Part shown: one piece after another, positions 1-12,000 of the stretch
Numbering within the stretch: the stretch's first letter is position 1
How the letters are laid out: the number at the start of each line of letters is the position of its first letter
DNA from: Elgaria multicarinata webbii
Lineage: Eukaryota > Chordata > Lepidosauria > Squamata > Anguidae
Reading direction: 5' to 3'
NCBI RefSeq assembly: GCF_023053635.1
Contig: NC_086180.1
Location: 89,443,447-89,507,446 of the forward strand
DNA length: 64,000 nucleotides
Program-made: the position numbers and the translations under genes
Notes under the pieces: model-generated
The model's database searches: none
Told to the model about the DNA's origin: nothing
The model's input: the letters and a program-made list of their open reading frames with translations, nothing else

Positions 1-396
1 AAGACGGAAGAGTAATGCTAAGATGGCTTTACAAAAAAGTTGGATTTTGGGGAATCTGAAAAAAGCGAAATGGAAGAGAACAATAATTTGATGGTTTCAT
101 GTTGCTGCTCAAAAACTAGTGTGTGAATGAAGCATGCCTCTTCCAGAATCAAGACGTATCATTTCTTCCAGTTGTTGCTATTTCTTCTTTCTGAATTAGT
201 CACAGGGGTAATTCCACAAATAGTGGACAAGATGATGTCGCAATATTATATCTAATGTGTTGCCATTACTGCACATCAATAAATAAAAACACAATCAATT
301 AGATTGGGCTATGCAATCACAGCACAGAGAGCAACTGATAATGAGGGCAAGTGATGGCAATTCAAATAAATATTTTCTGGTGTGGTGCTGAAAATT
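1..396. other. Unassigned AT-rich sequence
   Basis: No exon, repeat hallmark or RNA gene is recognised here. It lies 3' of CD38. Confidence 0.5.
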
Positions 397-1917
397 ATCA
401 TAGAATCATAGAATAGTAGAGTTAGAAGGGGCCTATAAGGCCATTGAGTCCAACCCCCTGCTCAATGCGGAATCCACCCTAAAGCATCCCTGACAGATGG
501 TTGTCCAGCTGCCTCTTGAATGCCTCTAGTGTGGGAGAGCCCACAACCTCCCTAGGTAACTGGTTCCATTGTTGTACTACTCTAACAGTCAGGAAGTTTT
601 TCCTGATGCCCAGCCAGAATCTGGCTTCTTTTAACATGAGCCCGTTATTCCGTGTCCTGGAGGGGATCTATTACACTTCTGCTTTTAAAGCGCTTTAAAG
701 CACTTTGAAAACTTTTTGAAAACTATATGCAGTGTGTCCTGGGCCTCAACAGTTGTCAAAACTGTTATAAAGTGCTTAGCGCTTTAAAGCAGTAGTGTAG
801 ATCCTGCCCTGCACTCTGGGAGGATCGAGAAGAGATCCTGGCCCGCCTCTGTGTGACAACCATTTAAGTATTTGAAGAGTGCTATCATGTCTCCCCTCAA
901 TCTTCTCTTCTCCAGGCTAAACATGCCCAGTTCTTTCAGTCTCTCTTCATAGGGCTTTGTTTCCAGACCCCTGATCATCCTGGTTGCTGTCCTCTGAACC
1001 TGCTCCAGCTTGTCTGCGTCCTTCTTGAATTGTGGAGCCCAGAACTGGACGCAATATTAAAGATGAGGCCTAACCAGGGCCGAATAGAGAGGAATCAGTA
1101 CCTCACGTGATTTGGAAGCTATACTTCTATTAATGCAGCCCAAAATAGCATTTGCCTTTCTTGCACCCATATTGCACTGTTGGCTCATATTCAGCTTGTG
1201 ATCTACAACAATTCCAAGATCCTTCTCACTTGTAGTATTGCTGAAGCAAGTATCCCCCATCTTGTAACTGTGTATTTGGTTTCTATTTCCTAGATGTAGA
1301 ACTTGGCATTTATCCCTATTAAATTTCATTGTTGCTTTCAGCCCAGCACTCCAGCCTATCAAGACCACTTTGAAGTTTGTTTCTGTCTTCCAGGGTATTA
1401 GCTATTCCACCCAATTTTGTGTCATCTGCAAATTTGATCAGCATTCCCTGCACCTCCTCGTCCAAATCATTAATAAAAATGTTGAAGAGCACTGGGCCCA
1501 GGACTGAGCCCTGCGGCACCCCACTCGTTGCCTCTCCCCAGTTTGAGAAGGTTCCATTGATAAGTACTCTTTGAGTCCGATTCTGTAGCCAACTGTGGAT
1601 CCACCTAATAGTTGTTCCATCTAGCCCACTTTTAGCTAGTTTGTTAATCAGAATGTCATGTGGTACTTTGTCAAAAGCTTTGCTGAAGTCAAGATATATG
1701 ACGTCCACAGCATTCCCACAGTCCACAAGGGAGGTTATCCTATCAAAAAATGAGATCAAATTAGTCTGACAGGATGTGTCCCTGACAAATCCATGTTGGC
1801 TTCTAGTAATCACCACATTGATTTCAAGGTGTTTACAGATTGACTTCTTCATAATCTGCTCCAGAATTTTCCCAGGGATGGATGTCAGACTGACTGGTCT
1901 GTAGTTCCCAGGTTTCT
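397..1917 (-). repeat. CR1 LINE, 3' portion, with a MITE inside
   Basis: The element reads on the minus strand; its 3' end (repeats of ATTCTATG) is at 397. The minus strand encodes reverse-transcriptase pieces GVPQGSVLGPVLFNIFINDL and KFADDTKLGG (about 1319-1852) and the C-terminal motif [20 protein letters not shown]. These are typical of CR1. It is 5'-truncated near the GT-rich stretch at about 1917 and split by a small palindromic transposon at 660-807. Confidence 0.9.
660..807. mobile_element. Palindromic MITE, GGATCTACAC family, copy 1 (inside CR1)
   Basis: A 148-bp insert with inverted ends (GGATCTAttACAC...GTGTAGATCC) and near-complete dyad symmetry. It interrupts CR1 between GTGTCCTG and CACTCTGG. 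CCTG occurs on both sides, so the target duplication is 2 to 4 bp. Confidence 0.75.
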
Positions 1918-2610
1918 TTGGTGGTGGTGGGGTTCATTTGGTGTGTGTGTGTGTGTGGGGGGGCAATGTCAAAAATGTTAGGCAAAAAATTTAATTCCTT
2001 TCAGCCGAGTCCTGTTTCTAGGTAATATACATTTTACTCATTTTTACACTACTTTTGTAGTGAATATAGTTTATAAAACTGAGCCCAAATCTTACATGTA
2101 TTTTATATGCATTCACTGTGTTGACTAGCGTGTTGTCTGAACACAGCCAATATATTGTTCTAATGCATATAATTCACCTGTACTAGGAAGAAATGTGGCA
2201 GCAGCCATATTATTGAATGCTATGCATTTCCAGCAATATGTTCCACTATTATTATTTTTAAAAAAAGAACTAATACTAGAAAGTAAGAAAGCAAATGTGT
2301 TAATTCTCATTATAAATATTGAGTTGTTGTGATAGCAATAAGAGCATATCAGGAGTAAAATATATGCTCAGAGTATAAATGCAGCAGTCTGGAAATCCCT
2401 TGATGCATGGTTTGAGTTGAAGCAGATTTTTTGTGTACTTTGATATTTGGAAAACAGGTAACCATTTCGGACAAAGTTGAAGGTTCTAACCAAACCAAGC
2501 CCCTCCCAACACTATGAAAAAATACTTTTTGAAAATAATATTAATGTTATGCACTGTTTAACGCTCTTACAGTAATGATCCCTGCATCTGTTTTAATCAC
2601 GAGTTGAAAC
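1918..2610. other. Unassigned, with a short (GT)n
   Basis: A GT-rich tract at about 1938-1957, then AT-rich DNA with no recognised exon or repeat. Confidence 0.5.
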
Positions 2611-2790
2611 GGGAGAGCCAGTGTGGTGTAGTGGTTGGTATAGAGTGTGTTATAGAACTGGGGAGACCAAAATTCAAATACATACTGGATCATGAATTTT
2701 GCTGGATGACCTTAGGTCATACTCTCTCTTAGCCTAACCTACCTCAAAGGTGGGAGGGCCAAGATATACATGTAATAAATAATAAATTAT
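2611..2790 (+). repeat. tRNA-derived SINE, squamate type
   Basis: The head has a degenerate tRNA A box (GTGTGGTGTAGTGGTTGG) and a B-box-like AATTCAAATAC. It is followed by the familiar body GATGACCTTAGGTCA...CTTAGCCTAACCTACCTCA and an AT-rich tail. The family name is not certain. Confidence 0.7.
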
Positions 2791-3121
2791 TGAGATTTTC
2801 CATTATCTTTACTGACAGCAGCAATCAATAATAATGAAAGATAAATCTTAAGTAATAAAAATAGAACAAAAACTTGACATTCAGAAAAAGTAGAACATCA
2901 TCTCTTTGGGTGGTACAAAATTACCAGCAAACAAAGAAACTCTTAAAATTACATGATGGTCATCCTTAGCTATAGGTCTCTGTGAATTTGCAGAGTTCAA
3001 TCTTGTTTTTATCCAGTAAAACAAAGTGAAGAGGAAAAGGGAATGAGAATATTCTTTGTTTACATGAACATCTGCACATTGCCACCTTGTATGCATGCAA
3101 CATAATATGTAGCACAGGCTA

Positions 3122-3203
3122 TCTTCTTCTTCTTCTTCTTCTTCTTCTTCTTCTTCTTCTTCTTCTTCTTCTTCTTCTTCTTCTTCTTCTTCTTCTTCTT
3201 CTT
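3122..3203. repeat. (CTT)n microsatellite
   Basis: About 27 uninterrupted CTT units. On the minus strand it produces a spurious poly-Glu frame. It lies about 1 kb 3' of the CD38 stop. Confidence 0.98.
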
Positions 3204-4220
3204 GGAAAGTGGAAAATCTCACAAATGTACATGTTACTATAAATCTGGTGAGTGGGTGAAAACACTCCTAAAAACACACAGGTATGGGTTCCCCCCCCCC
3301 CCCCAGTTTTAACACTGGGGAATAGGCCAGCACGCCTCTTTCAATCCAGCCCTAATGACTGTAGCCATCTAGGTTCTCTGCTGCAACTGGGGATAGACTT
3401 TCGTAATGCAATGTTCTCTGCCTGCTTTCCTTTTCCCCACTTCTCTGTAGTGACTGAGCATACTAAGAACAGCAGCAGTAAGGAGAGATAAGACACTTTC
3501 TTATAACCACCACTGGATTTTCCTTCTTTCTAAAACTATATATCATGTTAATGCTTTTCAAACAGACTTAAGGATCGTTATAGCCTTCTTCTTATTTTCT
3601 ATATGCACTCAGCGCTCAATCAAAAAGTATGCACACAGAAATCCATGCAAAGTCTTTCAGGGAATCAGCATATGACTATACCATTCTAGACTACAACCTT
3701 CCATTTTACTACTAAGGCTACACAGATAATTGTAGATGTGTATCGTAGGTGCTTACAATCACAGTTATCTAAGAACAGCAGATCTGTGAGTTTAAACCCC
3801 AGTCTCTTGTAATCTTATAAAAGAGAACGGGATGGGATGGGATGGGTTGAGGTGACTTTAAGGAGCAAAAGTGGTACCATACTCCCCCATCTGCAACTTA
3901 ATTGCCTGCAACTTTTCTTCCCAGTGCTTTTCTCCCAGCTGGGTTTACCCAGGATCAAAAGCTGGCTGGAGCAAAAGTGATGTCCGGGGTGGTGGTGGCG
4001 GGGGTAAGCTGAAGAGGGAAGCTGTAAGCAGTGGGAGGATTCTCCCCTCTTCACTCGCAGTCCAATGCTAGCTCTGTATGTGAAAAAGGTCTGGGTTTAA
4101 AACACAGAGATCTGTCACCATCATGTCTGGTTTGGCCTTCATATATTGCTCTCCATAGATACCCCGTTACTTATTATACGAAGCTGAACAATGATATGAA
4201 CAACACAGGGCACCATGTTT
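3204..4220. other. Region 3' of CD38, probably including its 3' UTR
   Basis: No other exon is recognised. It includes a C run at about 3291-3304 and a short GGGAT repeat near 3828-3846. Some of it is presumably CD38 3' UTR on the minus strand. Confidence 0.4.
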
Positions 4221-4284
4221 TCAGGAGCAAATGCTGCAAGTGGAGTGGTCAGGATTGTTGGTGCACTGAAGCAACTGAACTGGC
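4221..4284 (-). CDS. CD38: CD38 coding exon 8 and stop codon
   Basis: The last 64 coding nt after an ACAACAG acceptor. It encodes [21 protein letters not shown] then TGA, matching human [21 protein letters not shown]. An extra Cys sits two residues before the end. No GPI-attachment tail follows, unlike BST1. The 3' UTR continues to lower coordinates; I could not fix a polyadenylation signal. Confidence 0.93.
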
Positions 4285-5265
4285 CTGTTGTAAGACAATA
4301 AAGAAATACGTAAGCAACTCAATTTCCATATATTGGCTATTTTAGTCAAATACTATGTCCAAGACTACCAGTGCAAAATATCCAAAATAATTATTTAAGT
4401 AATCTAACATATTAACATCTGCCTTCATAACATTAGGACAGTTTCATATTATTTATATAAACAGAATATAATCAAGCACATTCTGTGCAGACTAATTGAT
4501 TTGATTTCCCTGTAAGAGCTGAATGTTAGCAGTTTGCACTTTGCTTATGTGATTTTGCATTTAGGTGCCCAGTCCAATGCATCACAAACCTTCACGGGAC
4601 TGTTCCGCACAACCACAAAATCAGAAAAATAACATGCAGATAGATAACGTTACGTTCTTCTGGAGGAATCAAAGCTTTCCTAAATAGAAATGTCTTCTGA
4701 TTAGAAATTAAACAATTAAAGAAGTTCCCTCCCTAAACCCTTAACAGTACGATGGCCATGTCTTGAACTGATCCATGAGAGAATATGTGCTGAGATCCAA
4801 ATGCTTTATATACATTTATATACTGCCCCACAACCGAAGCTCTCTGGGAGGTTCACAAAAGCTAAAAACAGTAAACGTTAAAAGTATACAAAATTTAAAA
4901 ACCACCAGAGTCATAAAAACAACAGTATAAAAACAACAGTATCTATTTAAAAACAACAGTTCTGGGGTCCATTAAAAACAAACTTAGCGTTGTTCAATGC
5001 TGTGAAATGCCAGGGAGAAGAGAAAAGTCTTGACCTGGCACCTGAAAGATAACAGTGTTGGCGCCAGACGAGCCTCATCAGGGAAATCATTCCACAGTCG
5101 GGGGGCCACCACCGAAAAGGCCCTCTCCCTTGTTATTGATAATATAATATGATGCTTATCGATAATAAAGGGAAGGAGCCATTATGATCATTTAAATAAA
5201 TCAGATTTAAGGCCAAACTAGATGTGATTAAGGTTTTTATGTGCTTGTATCATTCTTATATAAAG

Positions 5266-5298
<33 letters not shown>

Positions 5299-8200
5299 TT
5301 ACTTATAAAAGGAATGCATGGGAGGGAAGGGGCAACGAGGGACAGGGCCTTTTCAGTGGTGGCCCCCAGACTATGGAACGATCTCCCTGACGAGCCTCGC
5401 CTGGCACCAACGCTGCTATCTTTCCGGCGCCAGGTTAAGACTCTCCTCTTTGCCCAGGCATATGGCGGCACATCTTAATCACCCACATGTTTAGTTTTTT
5501 AATGGTTTTTAATGCTTTATGTGTGTATGTTCTGTGTTTTGGAATTTTAAATTTTGTATACTCATTTTTATCTCAATTTTAGAATTTCTGTAAACCGCCC
5601 AGAGAGCTCTTGCTATGGGGGCGGTATATAAGTTTAATAAATAAATAAATAAATGGGTAAATCCCCTAGTTGCTCCAGGCATTTTCTCCTTCCCAATTTC
5701 CCTTCTTCTATCAGAGCTGGGAAGGGAGAACAAGGCCCCCCAGCCTAGAGCAACCAACTGGGGGGAGAAAAGTGCAGAATCAACTGGCTTCAGTGCTCCT
5801 GTTTTGCAAACTCCTTTTACTGATAAAATAGATCCCTACTCTCTACTTTATATGTGAATGGGACATGCAAATGAATCAAGCCCCATCACACATAGTTTAT
5901 TCCTTTCATGTTTTAAGCCAGTTGATAACTAGTACACAAAAAGGTACAACAAATTACCTGTAATCATCTGTACAAGATACACTTATTCTTCGGCTTTCCA
6001 GCATCTCTTTCAGCTTTGTTATGGAACGGCCCGTGCAAAATTCACTGGAAATAAAAGCAACCACATTTCTGTTCCAAGTGTTTTTGGGGGCAGGGGATAA
6101 TGTTCATTGACACTTTAGTGTTCACCATTGACTGTGCACTGGTAGTTCTAAAAAACATTTCAAGGAAAGGAAAGTGTCTCTATCCTCAGTGCCTGGTCCA
6201 CAAAGAGGGTTTTGAAGCATTCCAGGGCCTTTTGTTAGGAGACGCGTGTCGCCTTCAGCCATGTTTTACACGGAGTGCACAGGACTGTCCTGGCTGGCCC
6301 GGCCTCGCCATTGTGTTAGTCTCTGTGCTCTGGGAATCCCACAAAACCCAGCAGAAATCAGTTTGCCTCTAGCTTCAGCATTTTAGCTAACCCAAGGAAA
6401 GGGTTTAATTTGCATACATCCATGCAAATGTTCAGAGTTTTATTTTCTGCACTGCAAGTATCCGTGCCGCCCCCAGGTTTTCAAGGGCCCTTGGGCAAGA
6501 CACGCGTGATGCGCTCTCTCCCTCAGCGACTCAACCTTCTCACTTCATCCATTGTCAGCAGATGCTGTTGCTCCTCTGTTTCTTTCTCATTATTGCTACC
6601 ACAGGCTTGCTTGACAGGCAGAGAACCAGGGAGCATTAGGCAGTGGCAACTCCCTTACATACTACCACTTTTGACTGGTCAAGACCAAGAGGCAGCTGCA
6701 ATGGTGAAGAGCAGGAACTACTGCAGGGTCTTTGGGCAGTGGGCCCCTTTGGGATGTGGACCCTTGACAGAGGCCCAACCAGGGCTGGTGCCAGAGTATT
6801 TTGCGCCCTAGGCAGGTGAGCTGCTTTCACACACCCCCACCCCAGCATACCTGAGTGCGGGGCGCCATCTCGCCCGCCCAGCCGAAGTGAAGCCAGGACA
6901 CTGGGGTTTGGGGGCAGCTTTGGAACGGCATGCCTGGCTGGAAGCTGCTCTGGGAGACAAACTTCCGGGTGCACCGTTCTGAAGCCACCCGTCCAGCCCC
7001 CCAGCCCTGTGTTCTGGCTTCGCTTCAGCTGGGCACATTCAGAACAGCGCGCCCGGAAAGCCGCCCTCTCAGAGCCGCTGTGGGAGAGCGGCTTCCGGGT
7101 GTGGCGTTCGGTGCCCCCTTATCTTGGCGCTCTAGGCAGCCGCCTGAGTGGCCTCTATGGTAGTACCGGCCCTGGGCCCAACCATGACAAGTAAGATGTT
7201 TTCCCCTTATAAATAGATTTACGTTCCTGCATGTTCATTATTCTTACAGAATATTTTCTACCACTGCCAGTATAGTTTCAGAAATGCTGACAGTAAGAAA
7301 TCATAAGCACAATGCAGGGGCAAAGAATCAATTGAAGTTTCACTCTGTTTCTTTCCTTTTTACTGAATTACCCAGTCGTGCGATGAGGTAAAAATAACGT
7401 GGGGTGTGAAGAATGAGGAAAGGGGATGGATCCTAAGTATTGCAAGAGGAGCTCAGTAAGAGGATCTTTTTACAGCATTGGAAGTCTCATGTCTTTCCTT
7501 TCATGGACGGAGAGGTCAGTCATATCCCTTAATCTCCATGTTGTTAAAAAAGGGTACTTACACTTCCATATGTTTGGACTTTCTGTATCTCTTTGAGCAG
7601 TGATGCATGTGGTACGTACAACATCCTGTACACATTGTTATTGGCCATTGTTACCAGAATTCCCCCTTCCTTATCCTCCCTTTCTCTTTCTTCTTTTCTC
7701 TATTCAGATGTATCCTTTCCTTCCTTGCTTTTCCTAGTTTTCTTTTCTTTCTACGTTCTGGGGTTACTTTGTCTGCTGTTAGTTGTAGATATAAAAGAAA
7801 GCCAAATCTATCTATGTGGTGCAGAGACCCCTACTGGCAAGAGCAGAGAATACAACCCCACAAACCCATTAACTTCTCCCAAATATGTGGGTCACATGTT
7901 CAAAGGCAACAATTAGACACAGGCAATAGTTTAAGAGACTAGATGAAGGAAGAGAAGAAACGTTTGTTTTCCTTGGTGTACTTATTTCTGTTTTGCTTTT
8001 GTCAAAAAGGTTTTGCAAAATTTTGAAACACAACAAAAGCTTGTAAAACCTGTGAACAGAGATACCAGTCGAATGGGTGTGTGCAGCCTGAGCCATGGTC
8101 ACCCAATCACACGACTTTCTGTTCTTTGGGCAAATCTGCCTACAGACATCAACTGCTTTAATAGCCAGCCTCTCTTTCTGTCCAGGTAGCATTTTCAAAT

Positions 8201-9695
8201 GTAGTTCTGTGAAGAGAGTGCTTGGTTAAGGATCTTGGCCCTCATATCAAATTACAGTTCTCGGGATTCTTCATGGAAAACCATGACATTAAACTGAGGC
8301 ATAACTAATATACATTTTCATTTGCTAAACCCTTTGACTCGGTTTCCAGCCCAGATTGCAAAGGCCTGCGCCACATATATGATACAGGAGGAAAGGTCAG
8401 TAGGCATAGATTTAAAAACACATGTTCAAGATGTTGCAATTCCCTTAGCATAACAAAGTAGTTTATTAATAATAGTGGCAATTTAACAAAAATTACCCTT
8501 TAAAATGGCTGATTAATTTATGTTTCTTTGGCAGAAAACAACACAACCAAAGAAGAAGGGATTGTTTTTAGGAGAGCAAAGTAAACAATATGCCGTGCTG
8601 ATGTAAACTGAACCATAGATTTAAAGAGGCATTTTATTCTGTACTGGTAAGCCATACCTTTGTGGTCCATCAATGTCATGCATAAGCCAAATTTGCACCT
8701 TGAAGACTTTATCCGGATTTAAGTTAACCATTTCCACACTGCCCAGAATGCTGAAAGAGCAGGAGCATAGAAAGCAACTCAAAAACATTTACTGGTCCAA
8801 CAAAATATACTAGGTAAAATCTTTAGATGTTAGAATCCCATTGTAAGCAGGCAGAAATATTTTCCGAATATTGATTCACATATTCTTATGCATAGAGCTG
8901 GGCTCTTACAAGGATTTGTAAGTTAGAAGTCGAAGCAGGATAAAACACACACACCTCAGTGTGGAGTTCCATTACATCCCAATTGAAAGCAATGACTATT
9001 AGTTTCAATAGGACTTAGGGAGCCGGAGGTTTATAGTGCTTCCAACAAAATGACATTTCACATTTTCCTTCCTTAATGGATTTCACTCGTTACAGATGAA
9101 AAAGATGTCTCTCTTGTGCCTCAAAGCAGGGGTGAGCAACTCGTGGCCCTCCAGATTCTTGGCCTAAAACTCTTATCAGCCCTAGCCAACACAGCCAATG
9201 GTGAGGGATGATGGGAGATCTAGGCCAAAACATTTGAAGGGCCACAAGTTGCCCTCCCCTGCCTTAAAGTAAGAACAAATGACATCAGCATCACATCACA
9301 AGCACAGCTGCATTTTAAGTCCAAACAAACAGTGAAGAATACTATCATTCTGCTCGCATCAACAACTATGGGTTGTTGAAAATGCAGCAAGAGGAGTGCA
9401 TGTGCTAATTCCTGCCTTCTTCCATGGCAATAAACAACCCAGGGATGCTTCACTAACAAACTGTGAGTCATTATCTAGTGATTCACTTAAGGAATATATC
9501 AAGCAGGTGGACACTGGGATTTGCTGGCATGCCCACTACGACATGTGTACGTGAGCAACAGGACGGATACATTATTACACCAATAGATACCTGCTATTTC
9601 TGAAAGCACCAGCTTCTATTGAGCCATTGAGCATCACTTGGACTGTACCACAGGCTGCTTCTGCAAACTAAAACAAGCAGTATATAAATGTAATA

Positions 9696-9734
<39 letters not shown>

Positions 9735-10431
9735 TCCTAGCTATGAATATAAAATTGATTAGGCATTTAAAGGGTTTAAAATTAGACTTACCTTTTGCAG
9801 AATTAATTTCTATGCAATGTTTTCCCAAACCTGTAAATCAGAGGTCTTCAGGGCACACTTGGAATTGTGGGTGTTGTGGGTGCTCTCACAAATGGTTGCT
9901 ATAGTGGGCATGATCACTCACAAAACACTCATTTTCCAGAAAGCACAGTGATGATATAGTAAGGGTAAAAGTCCCACACCCTTACCAGGCTTTCTTCTTG
10001 TAGATTCTTTTACAATACATATTCCTCCCCCTTCCCCCCCCTATTTTTTTCTTTGTGGAGAAGTTCCATGTGTTCCATCTATAGAACCAATAGATGGCTA
10101 TTCTATTATCCTATTTATTACTGCATTTTCAACAAGTTAAATCAAGGCAAAATAAAGCTAAAAAATATCAGGAGAGGCACTGGAGCATGATGGCATCATG
10201 AAAAGGACCCACAAATTTCAGTGAGTAACTGATCTTGATCACACTACTTAAGCTCTGTGTGAAGGAGTCATTAAAGAAAAGTAACTTGCCCAAGAACCTA
10301 ATTATAAGGCAGAGGTAGGATAGGCACCCCAAAACACAAAATCACTCTTTTGAATCCAAAGAAAGAAGGTGCTAAAGAGCATCACTTTGCTTTGCAGCAC
10401 ATCAGCCTCCCAGGTAGTAGTAGTAGTAGTA

Positions 10432-10473
<42 letters not shown>

Positions 10474-11963
10474 TAAAATCATAAGAAATAAAATAAAAAT
10501 TGGGGCAGGGAGACATGTCCAAGGACATCACCTTGGAAACCCCAAGCTGTACCCAGCTCCGTATATAATTAACAAGGCATAGCCATTGATTCATCATCAA
10601 TGCTGTCTGAAAAACATCTAAGTCAGCCCCAAAACCACATTCACAAACCACATTAACCACTTTTTAAAGGATTGAGTAAAAATAACCATGAAGATCATTT
10701 TAAACTCCACACAGTGAGGGTGGGGTCTTTGGGGAAGTGAAAGTCTTAATGAAATGACCCCCACTCACATTTTTTTGCTAACGCTGCCTCTTCATGGCAT
10801 CCTGAAGGAGGCAGCAACTGTGCTATTATTCCTGCACAATGACTCTGTTTATTGCTGGGTGACATTTTTCTTCAGTGCTTTGCTCCCTGCTCTATGCAGA
10901 TGCCATTAGTTGCAGGTGACATTGTTAATCGAGTCTCATTGGCTACATGGCAATATCATAAAGCCAAATCATTGTGACAAAGCTAATCAGAGTGATACAA
11001 CGCTTCTTCCTTTCACGCAGGCATCTAGTGGGCAGCATTGGACAAAGATGGCAGTGGCTGCCTTCAGCTTACCAAATCTCTGAAATGGCCCCCAGCCACA
11101 GAGTGGTGAAGTTGGAGGGCAATATCAGTTCCCCAGTACTTTTAATTGCTTTTAAGTACTTGAATACTCTTAAGGCTACCTTTTCGACCTTTATGCCATT
11201 GGCTATGCTGGCTAAAGTGGATGAGAGTTTTAGGCCAAAACAGCTGGAGGGCAACAGATTGCCCACCCCTGGCCTAGGAGAAGAAAAAAACTGTCCAGAT
11301 TCAACAAGACATCTGGAGCCTTATTGCCTGATCCTGCTGCTAGCCAAGGTATAAGACTTTTTTTAATTAACCATTTAATTTTATTAAAGTATATATTATT
11401 GAAGCATAATGTGTAATTAGTATTATTGACCACAGTTCAACAGAACATACCATCTTGGACGCCATTTTCCAGTATATTGTACTGGGGTTACTCTCACATT
11501 CAGTCCATTTTGGGCAAGACTTGTAGTTGACTCCTAAAAGAAATATATTTTGAACATAAATATAAAATAGATATGTTGTGCCTATGAGAGAGGAGGCAAG
11601 AATAATTAAGATTTAACACACTGACCCTTCCGTTCATGGAAGTCTGCCTCAGGGCCCAAGGCATGATCATTTCTACCTTCCCTCTAATGCTATAGTTTTA
11701 AGTGTGTGTGTGTGTGTGTGTGTCTGCATAGGTAGAGAGATATAATTACTTAGTGCTAAATACTAAATTATAAGTTTGGGGGGGATATGCAAATTTAAAA
11801 CTTTGGTGTTTTAAATGTGTATCTCTGCACTGCTGCTGATTTTATCCTGGTTGTGCTTTTATGTTGTATTTTATATCATGTTTTTATACTGAGTGTTATA
11901 CTTTGGTTTTAATGTTTGTGAACAACCCAGGGAGCTTCAGCTATTGGGCAGTATAAAAATGCA

Positions 11964-12000
<37 letters not shown>

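Noticed and set aside
1319-1852. 177-residue reverse-transcriptase frame as a gene
   Set aside because: Part of a truncated CR1 LINE with its 3' end and tail visible at 397.
2881-3222. Minus-strand frame with a long poly-Glu tract
   Set aside because: It is the translation of the (CTT)n microsatellite; the flanking residues show no domain.
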